Below the pieces are notes generated by a model. It ran no database searches. It saw only the letters and a program-made list of their open reading frames with translations, and was not told the DNA's origin. Shown here one piece after another: positions 34,307-45,736 of a stretch of 64,000 bases of DNA; positions within the stretch are counted from its first letter, which is position 1, and each line of letters opens with the position of its first letter. The position numbers were made by a program, and so were the translations under genes. Origin of the DNA: Capsicum annuum (lineage: Eukaryota > Streptophyta > Magnoliopsida > Solanales > Solanaceae); the NCBI RefSeq assembly GCF_002878395.1, contig NC_061115.1, forward strand, positions 59,453,462-59,517,461, in the 5' to 3' direction.

Positions 34307-34560
34307 GTATGATTATAATTTCAATGCATGATCATAGAAACAAGTCATCTGATATGATGTTTACCCGATACTTTAGGGGAACCCTTTCTACAATCAAAAG
34401 GTACAACTGTACCTTTACTGCACGACTATAGGAAGAGTCGTCTGACATATTTTTTGCACCTGTACACTAGTTTAAATTAGAACCAATTTTCTTTCCCCTT
34501 AAAAGTACTATGGCTTCTAAATCAATGAATACACAAGAAAAGTCTCACTGAGAACAAATG
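34307..34560. other. E2 right flank, first copy
   Basis: About 200 bp (34307-34506) recurs at 35729-35918, so it was duplicated together with the LTR tail. It contains two hairpin-capable repeats: GGTACA-AC-TGTACC at 34400-34413 and CGACT-ATAGGAAG-AGTCG at 34423-34440. The last 50 bp before 34561 are not repeated. Its origin is unknown; it may be the old target DNA of E2 or another repeat. Confidence 0.6.
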
Positions 34561-35918
34561 GATTTCCCCATATTTTATGGGTTAATAATTTGGAATTGGC
34601 TTTAACCTCAACCCAACTTGTGAAATATGTTTAAAGCATGGATATATACATAATGTACTTCACTTTTGAAACCTTGCATTGGGTGAAAGGTTCATGGAAC
34701 ATAAATTTGTTTTGAAAGGCCTTTGTGCCATGGATTGGTTTTGAATTGGAAATTTAGCAGTTAATTTGGCTAATTAGTTTTGGAATAGCATAATGGAATT
34801 GGCTTTCAAGCTTAAACTTTATTTGGTATGATGATACCAACGAAAAATACCTATTTAAAAGGATCCTTGGTTAATGGATGGAAAGTATGTGAATAGTTTT
34901 AATTTAGGCTCAAAGGGGGTTGTGTAGCTTGCCATGGAAGATGGAGGTCTCGGAGAGACCGATACTGGACACCACGTTTGCCGGCGTAGGTGTCTTTATG
35001 AACGTTTGCATAGTTCATACATTCTATACATATTTTTAGAATGGTTGGAGCCTCGGTGGTTTTTACCTTTTTGAATTTCTCTGGTTCATGTGACTACATC
35101 GCTGGGGCCCTTTTAGCAAGGGGAGCTGAACCCATATAGCTTGTAGGTTCCCTTAGGACGATTAGAGCTACGCAGTCCAGGATAACGATTTTTAATCTCA
35201 TACTTAAACCTTGTTTCCTATATCGGCATCTTATATATGTATATATGAATGTGTTCATATGGTATTGAATCTCTTAATTACATGACAGTGCTTATCCTAC
35301 TAACCATCCTAGGACACTAAATTGTTTCATAATGTAGGGTCTGAAAACACTTCTTTTACCCCTGTGCAGCATTAGGTGGATTAACACGACTGTCATGTTA
35401 TTGTGAAGTGGTGATCCTCCCATCGAAAACTCTTATTTTTGACTCAGTACTTTAGGATTTATTTTGGTTATGGTCCGGGGCATGACCCAACCTATTTGGG
35501 ATTCTAGCTTTTTAGACTAGTATGAACATATGTGGGTTGGTTAGTTGTTGATTTACTCTTAGTTTTCATTAAAGTATCTATTCCTTTTCACATTGTTGTT
35601 TAAATTACTTTTGCATTGTCTTTATTGTCATTTAGTGCTCATGAGGTTAGGCGATGGGATTGGTCTCCGATCAATGGTGGGCTTGAGATACCCGTCAGGA
35701 TCAGGCCCTGACTAGGGTCTTGATAGTATAATTTTACTTTCACTACAGATCGTAAGAACAAGTTGTCTGATACAATATTTACCCGATACTTTTAAGGAAC
35801 CCTTTCTATGATCAGAAGGTACAACCATACCTTTATTGGACGACTATAGGAAGAGTCGTCTGACATATTTCTTTCACCTGTACACCATTTTAAATTAGAA
35901 GCAATTTTGTTTCCCTTT
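34561..35918 (+). repeat. Tandem second copy of the E2 LTR tail and flank
   Basis: 34561-35728 aligns with the E2 LTR tail at 33090-34306, and 35729-35918 with the flank at 34307-34506. Both share the words CGACTATAGGAAGAGTCG and GTCTGACATATTT. Because unique flank as well as LTR is repeated, this is a tandem segmental duplication, not a second insertion. Small indels (for example near 35250 and 35420) separate the copies. The copy ends where E3 begins. Confidence 0.78.
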
Positions 35919-38189
35919 TGTAATACCCCCAAAACCTAATTCCGAGACTTCACATGGTGCTTAAGGCTACAAGTAGCCCTAAGATAACCCTTTAAGCCTG
36001 TTACTACTTCTAACACTTACTTTTAAGATGGATAAAGCAAAACAATGGCAGTGTCATAACATATCTCAACCGAAATAACAAAAGAATACTGTCTGAATAG
36101 GAACATGATGAAAAGTCTAAAACACCACTGATAGTCTAGTCTGACAAAGCCTCTACTACTCAAGAACTAGAGAGCCATTGGGACAGATCCCCAACTGACT
36201 CATACTCAACTGAAAAGAAATAACCCAAATACTATGAAGACTGAAATTAGGGAAAACAGCTCCTCAAACCATGAGGACTCACCAACTATGGAGATGTTGA
36301 TCAAGGTACTCGAAGATCGCTGACGCTGCTGAGACTGAGCACCTGAACCTATATTATGAGACAATATAGCACATACACATATATGTGGATCAGTACTTTA
36401 AGGATGTATTGAGTATATGGGGGTGTATGTGATACTTAAAATAATAATATCATCAATCTTTACAGAAATCATGCATGCTAATATAACTGACTCGCATAGA
36501 TCGAATAATCTCAAAATGTACATCTCATAAATTATGTATAATGGAACACATAGTATAAGTCTCATCTCAAGGAACATACCTTACTTTTGAAACTGATTAC
36601 TTACTCTTACTAATAGGGAAAACTACTTTCTTCTTGGGAAAATTTTACTTTAAGAAACTACACTGATAAATCTTGCGATTAGGGAGGTTCTCTTAACCGA
36701 CATACACCATCCGAGCTACATCGAGTCCAACGTCTTATCCTCCTAAGAAAGAAACCTCATGTTGGGGAGACGCGTCATACTCTTTCAAGGAATTATAAAC
36801 TCAACTCAGTGATCACTATCACGGCCTCGGGCCCATAAATCTCAATCCTACGGTGGCACGTAGTTCTGGGGTATGAAACCGTAGTAACTTACCCAACTTG
36901 GTACTAAATACTACTCCCTTTAGTTAGCTACACTCATCTCATGGAAATCCACTTTAAAATAATCTTAGGGTTCATAAAGAACCCAACTATAAACTATATA
37001 ATCTCATTTAGAAAAGTGGATTTCGAAGCTACTATGACCGTTGAGGTCAAAACTTTCTCAATAATCTCAAAATACTCAAATCATTGGTAATTATAACACA
37101 AAAGTTCTTAAAATTATAATCTCAAATAGGTATTAATGACCCATATATCAATCTCACATTAAGACGTATCAAAATTCATACTCGATATCATAAAGATTCA
37201 TAAATCATATAGAAATCTGGAAATTTTCAGCAATATGCATTATAATCTCAACATACTCAAGTACTTCAATTTTTAAATCATTGAAACCATCATCATCTCA
37301 AGAAATACAACATAGGGCATAACCCATACTTTATTTTCATAAGAAAACATGTAAAACCATATATCTTTGTAACTAAAACAACTTTTGGGCACAAGGATGA
37401 AAGGAATGTCCTTGTTCAAACCCCACATACCTTAAATTATGACTTGGAGATGAACAAGCATGCTTGAGACTCTTTTTCGTACTCTTGAGTGAGGGTTCTT
37501 AAAGCTTTTGACTTGGGAACCTTGAATATTAACTCAATTTGTAGAAACTATGGTGGAATCTTAAGGTTCTTGGAGAAAGATTTGGATTTGATCTTGAGGG
37601 TTAATCTTGAGAGAAAACCCTAGTTCTTGATGCTTTGGATGATTCTGAAGTTCTATGCTTCATTTTGATATATCTAGGTGTTAAAAAGGGTGGAAAAAGA
37701 CCAAAAAGCCCTTTTAAATTGGCTTTAAAATGCTGAATGGAATCTGAGATGGCCCGTGCGACGGTCCATCGGTCCGACCGTCGCACTTGGACCAGAATAG
37801 GGGCTCACTGCCTTAGTAGCTATGGCTTGGGCGATGGTCCATCGCAAGCTCGATGGTCCATCGGATTTACCATCGCACTTGGACAATGGATGGGTTTACT
37901 ACCTTGGTTACAACGGCTCAAGCGACGGTCCGTCGCAAGCTCGATTGTCTATCAATCTGCCCATCACACCTGGGCATTTCTGATAGCTCTCTATAAAACA
38001 GCCATAAGTTCTTACTCTGATACCAGATTTGGATGAAATTGGTATCGTTGGAAAGCTAATTCAATTTCCCACATGATAAAATTAAAAATTAGGAAAACTA
38101 TATCTGATTTAAACACTACTCACTTTGGAAGTCATTCCTTAATCTTATAGAGATACAATTTAGACTTAAGGAAAGTTTGGGGTATTACA
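35919..38189 (-). repeat. 3' LTR of E3
   Basis: 2271 bp, from TGTAATACCCCC to GGGGTATTACA. At 37750-37975 it holds a tandem patch with words such as GCGACGGTCCGTCGC, GCGATGGTCCATCGC and CGATGGTCCATCGG. These alternate with the spacer CACTTGGACCAGAATAGGG or CACTTGGACAATGGATGGG. Frames at 37601-37786 and 37737-38036 run through this patch and are spurious. Confidence 0.88.
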
Positions 38190-38206
38190 ATATCTCCCCC
38201 CTTGGG
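38190..38206 (-). other. Polypurine tract of E3
   Basis: On the minus strand CCCAAGGGGGGAGATAT, directly before the LTR start TGTAATACC. Nearly the same as the E1 tract. Confidence 0.86.
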
Positions 38207-38399
38207 AACATTCATCGTCAAATGTCACTAGCTAAGCTAAGAATACTGAGAATGCATAGCTAAATGAATTTCTGAACTAACTCTACATCATTCTAAATTT
38301 TTGTATACTTCTGAGGATACATGAACTCATGGAGAAGACAACTATATAGCTAAATACACAGGATTAGAAACGAACTTGAATAAAGGAAAAGTAAGACCT

Positions 38400-38690
38400 T
38401 CATCTAAATCTGAGTCTGCGGGAAAGAGATAAGGGTACTTGGCTCGCATGCCTTCTTCATCTTCGCAAGTAGCGCCCTCCATGGATTGGTTCCGCCAGAG
38501 AATTTTGACCAAAGGAACCTCTTTGTTCCTTATTCTACGGTTCTAATGGTCTAGAATCTCGACTGGAATACCTTTTTAAAAAAGACTGTTCTGAATACTG
38601 AGCTCTCCGAAGGATCTACAACAATGGAATCATAATGCTCTTCTTAAGCATGGAGACGTGAAAGACAGGATGAACAACTGATAGATCTAC
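38400..38690 (-). pseudogene. E3 chromodomain (degraded)
   Basis: The domain follows integrase on the minus strand. Readable pieces in shifting frames are VFHVSMLKKS (near 38650), IPVEILDH-like and RNKEVPLVKILWRN-like blocks (38490-38590), and ASQVPLSLSR in a shifted frame near the end. Several indels broke the frame. The order matches the E1 domain at 2579-2842. Confidence 0.65.
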
Positions 38691-38696
38691 GAGAAA

Positions 38697-39720
38697 CTAA
38701 ACTTCATAAGCTACTCTCCCAACACGACTCAGAACTCTATAAGGTCCAACATAACGGGGACTAAGCTTCCACTTTTTTCTAAACCTTTTATCCACTTTGA
38801 TCGGTGAATTCTTCAAATACACCAAGTCACCCACCTCAAACTCAAGCTCTCTTCTCCTCACATCGGCATATGACTTTTTACGACTCTGGGTTGTCTTCAA
38901 CCTTTCTCTAATCAACCTAACTTTCTCCATTGCCTCAAACACTACATCAGGCCCAATCACAGAAACCTCACCTACTTCAAACCAAACTATGGGTGATCTA
39001 CATCTTCTACCGTACAAAACCTCAAATGGTGCCATCTGAATGCTAGAGTGATAACTATTGTTATATGCAAACTCAATCAGTGGCAAATGTTCATCCCAAC
39101 TACCCTTGAAATCAAGAGCACATGCCCTCAACATATCTTCTAGAGTCTGGATGGTCCTCTCAACCTGACCATCTATCTGTGGGTGATAGGCGAAACTAAG
39201 ATGCACTTGGGTACCAAGACCATTTTGAAAAGCTCTCCAAAACTGGGAAGTAACCTGAGTACCTCTATCTGAGATGATAGACAAGGGAACTCCATACAAT
39301 CTGACTAACTCCCAGATATACAACCTAGCATAATCCTTACCTGTATAAGATGTATGCACTGGCAAGAAATGCACTGACTTATTCAACCTGTCTACAAGAA
39401 CCCAAATCAAATCATGATGATGATCCAAAAGGGGTAGACAAGTAACAAAATCCATATTCACCTCTTCACACTTCCAAGTAGGGATAACAAACTCTTGCAG
39501 CTTACTACCAGGTCTTTGGTGCTCTACCTTAACCTATTGGAAACTTACACACTTTGCCACAAACTCTGATATATCCTTCTTTATGCCACTCCACTACTAG
39601 ACTTCCTGCAAGTTGTGGTACATCTTGGTGGCATCGGGATGAATAGAATACCGCGTACCATGTGCCCCAGCCATAATTCTCTACCTTAAATCACCAACAC
39701 ACAGAACACATAATCTATTC
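38697..39720 (-). pseudogene. E3 integrase (254-residue open core)
   Basis: The open frame 38697-39461 is the longest in the window. It covers the catalytic core and C-terminus: first Asp in MDFVTCLP, second in SDRGTQVTSQFW, Glu in GQVERTIQTLEDML. The GPY/F motif reads RYVGPYRVLSRVG near the end. All three catalytic residues are present. Upstream (39480-39720) the zinc-finger region is broken: the last Cys of its Cys pair reads Phe (AKCVSFQ) and stops follow. With gag and RT damaged, the integrase cannot be made as part of a working polyprotein. The short plus-strand frame 38797-39039 is a shadow. Confidence 0.88.
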
Positions 39721-40410
39721 TAACATCTCAACACACCATCTCCCCCTTGGGAGAAAACCTCTACCTTTTGGTCTTTAACTGACTCCTTCAGTTTGACCAA
39801 ACTAGCATTCATGTCCTTTTTCTCTTTCACTTCTAAAACTAAAGAGGATTCATAACCACTCTTAACCCAAACATTCCCTTCAGCTGAATCAAGCAGCCTA
39901 ACACCTAGTCTAGCCAAGCGATGCACTGCCCGAGCTAACTCTTTCATTTCTTTCTCCACATAAGCAACACTGCCCATAGAGAATTTACTAAGTCCGTCTA
40001 CCACTACATTGGCCTTGCTCGAATGATACAACACGCTCATATCATAATCTTTTAGCAACTCTAACCATCTCCGCTAATGAAGATTCAACTCCCTCTAAGA
40101 AAACATACACTGTAAGCTTTTGTGATTCGTAAACACATCACCATAAACACCATACAGATAGTGTCTCCATATTTTCAAAGCAAAAACCACAGCAGCTAAT
40201 TCAAGATGATGGGTTGGGTAATTCTTTTCATTCGGCTTTAACTGTCTTGAGGCATAATATATAACCTTACCTCTCTTTATCAACACATAATACAAACTAA
40301 CTCTAGAGGCATGACAATACACCATAAAATCATCCGCACCATCAGGCAATGTCAACACGGGGCTGAAGTGAGTTGAGTCTTCAACTCCTAAAAACTCTTG
40401 TCTCAAGAAT
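39720..40410 (-). pseudogene. E3 RNase H
   Basis: 40095-40406 covers the N-terminal part: [20 protein letters not shown], where the catalytic Asp of the usual CDAS motif is His, then [20 protein letters not shown] and [19 protein letters not shown]. 39720-40058 carries the end of the domain and the linker (YDMSVLYHSSKANVVVDGLS, VHRLARLGVRLLDS). A stop region at 40059-40094 lies between them. The Asp-to-His change alone should abolish activity. Confidence 0.84.
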
Positions 40411-40900
40411 TTGACAACAGGAACTTAACTTTATTTTAGGTCAGTCTAGACATAGGAGACGCAATAGATAAGAAACCTTCAACAAAACAATGGTAATAGC
40501 CAGCTAGACCCAAGAAACTTCTAATATCTGGCAGAAAGATAGGTCTAGGCTAATTTCTTACAACTTATTCTTCTGGGGATCAACTCAAATGACTTCGGCT
40601 GAAATAATATAACCGAGAAAGGCTACTGACCTTAGCCAAAATTCACACTTTTGAATTTGGTGAACAACTGATATGACTCTAAGAAGGACAGTGACAGGAC
40701 ACTTTTTATACACTTGCTTAGCAATAATTGACTCACCTACTGGAGTAGAAACCAGGAAAGGCTCAAGAATCTTTATGGGACTCATTTCAAAATTCACAAA
40801 ATCTAATGGGGTCACATAATAGAAACTTGACCCATGGTCCAATAGCACATTAACATCAAAGTGAAAGATACAGAGCATACCAGTAACAACATCAGGAGAA
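40411..40900 (-). pseudogene. E3 protease-RT in-frame deletion fusion
   Basis: The open frame 40585-40878 begins in protease (VNVLLDHGSSFYYVTPLDF, catalytic Asp kept) and runs through KQVYKKCPVTVL. It then passes directly into the RT thumb (LRVISVVHQIQKCEFWLRSV, AFLGYIISAEVI). In E1 the same two landmarks lie about 1.1 kb apart; here they are about 190 bp apart. So roughly 0.9 kb is missing, including the protease C-terminus, the RT fingers and palm and the FIDD active site, without breaking the frame. 40411-40584 continues the RT connection toward RNase H with stops. Confidence 0.85.
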
Positions 40901-42099
40901 TCTTCTTTTTCCTGATGGGATGGTAAGGCATAGAATCTATTCTAGCACTGACCGCCAACCGTACTAGATGAAGTGCTCTGAGGAGAGGCTAGATAGGCTA
41001 AAGGAAAAGGTGCATTGGTAGTCTGAGTCTGAGGTCAAACATCTCTGCTCCCCTACCTAGCATGTGGGCACTCCCTAAGTCTGTGGCCTATCTTGCCACA
41101 ACTAAAACAACCCCTCTGATTAGCTAAGAACTCATTGGGATGGTCCCTACCACACTTAGTACATGGATGATAACGAGGTCTATTACTTACACTGTTGTGA
41201 GACCTGGACATAGAATGCCTATTCCCCTATTTCTGTCTATTTCTGGACGCGGGAGCACTAGCTGATAAAGGTGCTGTCATAGATGAACGATCCTTAAAAT
41301 GAGGTCGGTTCCCTCCATGGGATCTAGTTTGGCCATCCTTAAACTGCTTTGATCTAGCCATCTTATTTCCCCTTACTCTATCTCTCTCCCTTATCTTATC
41401 TACCTCAATCTATTAAGTATGTATCATCATCATGGATAGATCTATATCCCTACTGAGCATAACAGTCCCACACTATTTCATCACCAAACCAAACACACCG
41501 GTCATGAACTTACTCATACTAGATCGAGTGTCAGCTACCAAGTCAGGAGCGTACTTGGCTAACTGGTTAAACTTTAGGCAGTACTCCTTAACAGTCATAG
41601 AGCCTTGCTTCAAGTTTAGGAACTTCTCTACCTTTTCTTCCCTCATCTCAACTGGGAAGAACTTATCCAAGAATACATCCAGGAACACCTGCTAAGTCAT
41701 AGGAGCAATATCCTCTCCCCTACTCTTCCTTCATGCCACAACCCAGTCATAAGAAATGTTTTCCAAATAATAAAAGGCTGGTTCCATTCTCTCCACTTCT
41801 ATCACATACATAACCTGGGTGATCTTCTTCACCTCATCAAGATACAATTATGGGTCCTCTCCTGCCTTCGACACATAGAACTCTGGTGGATTCATCCTCA
41901 TAAAATCTCGAATCTTGGCTATAGATAAATCACCTCCTTGCTAATATAGAATGATATTCTAAAAATTAGCAGTAAGTGACTGGGATAATACCTAAAAAAC
42001 TGCTCGAAACTTAGTGGGAGACACATTCTCATTCAGGGGATCAGCAAGCTGAGGTTGCGGTTTATCATTCCTACGGGCATTATCTCTTTGGGGAGGCAT
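40901..42099 (-). pseudogene. E3 gag
   Basis: The start ATG is at 42097-42099 (MPPQRDNARRNDKPQPQLAD), close behind the leader. The capsid part reads MRMNPPEFYVSKAGEDP and YLDEVKKITQVMYVIEVERM, followed by FLDVFLDKFFPVEMREEKVE. KFLNLKQGSMTVKEYCLKFN is next (41473-41688), and then LAKYAPDLVADTRSSMSKF. A complete zinc knuckle CFSCGKIGHRLREC lies at 41068-41109. Stops interrupt it at a few places, often where Gln or Trp is expected. Of the chromovirus gags here it is the best preserved. Confidence 0.84.
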
Positions 42100-42313
42100 T
42101 TTCTATCATAAAAGAGCACAAATTAATAGCAAAGAGAGAGAAATATAAGTACGATAGATTGTGAAAGAAAGAGGTGACCCTTTTTTTTCTAAAACATCTT
42201 ATAGCCTCTTGCTCATAGATGTGGTGTGCTACACACTGATGATCAAGACTCTATGTAACGTGGCTTATCAGACTCCCTAGGACACCTTAAACCTTAGGCT
42301 CTAATATCAAGTT
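42100..42313 (-). other. E3 leader and primer binding site
   Basis: On the minus strand the primer site at 42297-42310 reads TTGATATTAGAGCC, a decayed match to the initiator tRNA-Met complement (TTGGTATCAGAGCC). The leader resembles that of E1. Confidence 0.78.
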
Positions 42314-44370
42314 TGTAACACCCCAAAATCTCATTCTGAGATGTCATACGGTGCTTAAGGCGACAAGTAGCCTAATCTAACCCATTGAGCATGTTACTAC
42401 TACTAACGCTTACTTTTATGATAGATAAAGCAAAATAATGGCACATTCATAACATATCTCAACTAAAATAACAAAAGAATACTCTCTGAATGGCAACATG
42501 CTGAAAAGTCCAAAACACCACTGATAGTCTAGTCTGACAAAGCCTCTACTACTCAAGAACTAGAGAGCTATTGGGACAAATCCCTAACTAACTCATACTC
42601 AATTGAAATGAAATAACCCAACTACTATGAAGACTGAAATTAGGGCAAACAGGTCCTCGAACCATGAGGACACCAACAATGGAGGTGTAGATCATGGTAC
42701 TCTGAGATCATTGACTTTGCTAAGATTGAGCACCTGAACCTACATTATGAGACAATGTAGCACACAGACGTATATGTGGATTAGTACTTTGAGGATGTAC
42801 TGAGCATATGGGCCTGTATATGATACTTAAAGTAATAATATCATCAATCTTTACAGAAATCATGTATGCTAATATAACTGACTCACATAGCTCGAATAAT
42901 CTCAAAATGCATATCTCATAAATTATGAATAATGGAACACATAGTATAAATCGCATCTCAAGGAACATACCTTACTTTAAAAACTGATTACTTACTCTTA
43001 CTAATAGGGAAAACTACTTTCTTCTTGGGAAAATTTTACCTTAAGAAACTACTCTGAAAAACCTTGCTATTAGGGAGGTTCTCTTAACCGATATACACCA
43101 TGCGAGCTACATGGAGACCAATGTATTATCCACCTAAGGAAGAAACCTCATGTTGGGGAGACGCGTCATACCCTTGCTAGGGATTATAACCTCAACTCAA
43201 TGATCACTATCTCGTCCTCAGGCCTATAAATATCAATCCTATGGTGGCACGTAGTTCTGGGGTATGAAACTATAGTAACTTATCCAACTCGGTGCTAAAT
43301 ACTACTCCCTTTAGTTAGCTACGATCATCTCATGAAAATCCACTTTAAAATGATCTTGTAGTTCATAAAGAACCCAACTATAAAATCTGTAATCTCATTT
43401 AAAAAAGTGGATTTCAAAGCTACTATGACCGTTAAGGTCAAAACTTTCTCAATAATCTCAAAATACTCAAATCATGGGTTCTTATAACACAAAAGTTCTT
43501 AAAATTACAATCTCAAATAGGGCTTAATGACCCATAAATTAATCTCATGTTAAGACGTATCAAAATTCATACTCGATATCATAAAGATTCATAAATCATA
43601 TAAAAATCTGGAAATTTTCAGCAATATGTATTATAATCTCAATATAGTCATGTACTTTAATTTCAAAAACATTGAAACTATCATAATCTCAAGAAATACA
43701 ACATAGGGTATAACCCATACTTTAGTTTCATAAGAAAACATCTAAAACCATATATCTTTGTAATTAAAACAACTTTTGGGCATAAGGACGAAAGAAGTGT
43801 CCTTGTTCAAACCCCACATACCTTAGATTAGGACTTGTAGATGAACAATCTTTCTTGAGACTCTTTTTTGTAATCTTGAGTAAGGGTTCTTGAAACTTTT
43901 GACATGGGAACCTTGAATATTAACTTAATTTGTAGAAACTATGGTGGAATCTTAAGGTTCTTTAAGAAAGATTTGGATTTGATTTTGAGGGTTAATCTTG
44001 AGAGAAACCCTAGTTCTTAATGCTTTGGATTATTCTGCAGTTCTATACTTTATTTTGATATATCTAGATGTTAAAAACGGTGGGAAAAGGCCAAAAAGCC
44101 CTTTTAAAAATGACTTTAAAATGCTGAAAGGGATCTGTGATGGCTCGTTCGATGGTCCATCGCTGGCTCGATGGTCTGTCGGTCCAACCGTCGCACTTGG
44201 ACCAGAATAGGGGCTCACTACCTTAGTAGCGACTGCTTGGGTGACGGTCTTTCATAAGCTTGATGGTCCGTCGGCTTGACCTTCATACTTGGCCAGTGGA
44301 TGGGTTTACTTTTTTAGTTATGACGGCTCTAACAATGGTCCGTCACAAGCTCAATGGTCTGTCAAGTACC
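42314..44370 (-). repeat. 5' LTR of E3 (truncated)
   Basis: It starts TGTAACACCCC and aligns with 35919-37955. It stops at about 44370 inside the CG-rich patch (GGTCTGTCAA), leaving out about 235 bp that should reach the outer end. Element C sequence begins within a few bases. The frames 43998-44210 and 44030-44218 run through the patch and are spurious. Confidence 0.84.
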
Positions 44371-44384
44371 TGACAGTAAAAGAC

Positions 44385-45736
44385 TAGCTTGAAATTGATG
44401 ATTCCTTTTTGGATGAGAAAGTATTAGCTGCAGTGCTCGAAAAAATACCTTGGTATGCTGACTTTGCGAACTACGTGGTAAGTGAAGTAATGCCAGAGAA
44501 TCTTTCTTTTCATCAAAGGAAAAAGTTTCTCCATGATGTGAAACACTATTTTTGGGATGAGCTGTATCTTTTTCGGTGGTGTGCGGGTGGCATTATTAGA
44601 CGATGCATTCGTGAAGTGGAGATATTAAGTGTACAGAAAGAGACTTATGCTTCCCCAGTTGAAGGTCACTATGCTGGTGGTCGTACTCCTAGAAAAGTGC
44701 TTCAAAGCGGTTATTATTGGGCCACCTTATTCAAGGACGCTTACAAGTTCATAAAGAGATGTGACTAATGCCAAAGGCAAGGGTCTATCACAAAGTTCTA
44801 TGAAATGCCAATATCCAAGATGTTAGAGGTAAAACTGTTCCATGTCTGGGGCATTGACTTTATGGGGCTCTTCATAAGTTCCTTTGGGATGAGATACATA
44901 CTAGTTGTTGTTGACTATGTGTCAAAATGGTTCAAGGCTGTGGCCCTGGTAGATAATGAAGGAAAGCGGGTTGTTGCATTTTTAAAGAGAAATATCTTCT
45001 CTTGCTTTGGGGTACCACGTACCATAATAAGTGATGGAGGATCGTACTTTTTCTACAAGATATTCAGAGCTGCCTTGGAAAAATACAAAGTCAAACAGCA
45101 TAAGATGGCCACTCCATACCACCAACAGACCAATGGGCAGATGGAGATCTCTAATCAGGAAATCAAATATATCCTTGCCAAGACTATAAATGCTAGCCAG
45201 AAGGATTGGTCTCAGAAGCTGGATGATGTATTATGGGCATATCGAACAGCTTTTAAGACACCCATTGGCATTTCGCCATACCAATTGGTTTATGAAAAGG
45301 CTTTTATTTGCCAATTGAGCTAGATCATAAAGCGTTGTGGGCACTAAAGTGTCTTAATCTGAATTGTAATTAGGCAGCAAATATGAGACTGGGCAGCTAA
45401 ATGAGATGGATGAGTTCCGTCTTGGAGCTTATGATTGGGATGATCTAAATAATGAAAGAATAAATTTAATACTACGATAGCAGTATTGAAAAGTGGGATT
45501 TCCAGAAAGGCGACTTGGTGCTTCTATTCAACTCCAGACTCAAATTGTTTCAGGTAAGCTCAAATCCAAATGGTCTGGCCCGTTCAAAATTAACCAAGTC
45601 TACTCGTTTAGAGTAGTGGAACTTGAAAAAAAAGATGGAAGTGTCTTCAAGGTTAATGGGCAGTGTATGAAATTGTATATCAATCCAAAGGACTCAATGA
45701 AAATTATTGATAATATCTATCTCAATGAAGTCTGAG
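44385..45736 (+). pseudogene. Element C integrase (degraded)
   Basis: After the RNase H tail (LEIDDSFLDEKVL), frame 44409-44768 carries the zinc-finger region: GHYAGGRTPRKVLQSGYYWA, then FKDAYKFIKRCD and a stop before CQR. The first zinc-binding His is lost (ETYASP). The core is in 44805-45323: WGIDFMGLF with the first Asp, ISDGGSYFF with the second, and [14 protein letters not shown] with the Glu, ending [20 protein letters not shown]. Frameshifts follow, and the C-terminus (45493-45735) has SKWSGPFKI, the GPF motif, ending IDNIYLNEV. The Athila assignment rests on this whole pattern. No intact frame remains. Confidence 0.87.

Larger units (their letters stand above)
35919..44370 (-). mobile_element. 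Chromovirus E3 (RT-deleted, 5' end cut)
   Basis: A minus-strand element with its 3' LTR at 35919-38189, an internal region of only 4.1 kb, and a 5' LTR from 42314 that breaks off at about 44370. Domain order on the minus strand is gag, protease, RT remnant, RNase H, integrase, chromodomain. The LTRs resemble each other more closely than those of E1. The left target flank is CCTTT; the right one is lost. E3 is inserted after the duplicated E2 tail, so it is younger than that duplication. Confidence 0.85.

Noticed and set aside
37750..37975. Spaced palindromic repeats considered as a CRISPR-like array
   Set aside because: Repeat lengths and spacers are irregular, the repeats are diverged and it is inside a plant LTR; no cas-like genes exist.
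37737..38036. Overlapping frames on both strands in the E3 LTR (37601-38036)
   Set aside because: The GC-rich repeat patch gives few stops in any frame; the second LTR does not support a protein.
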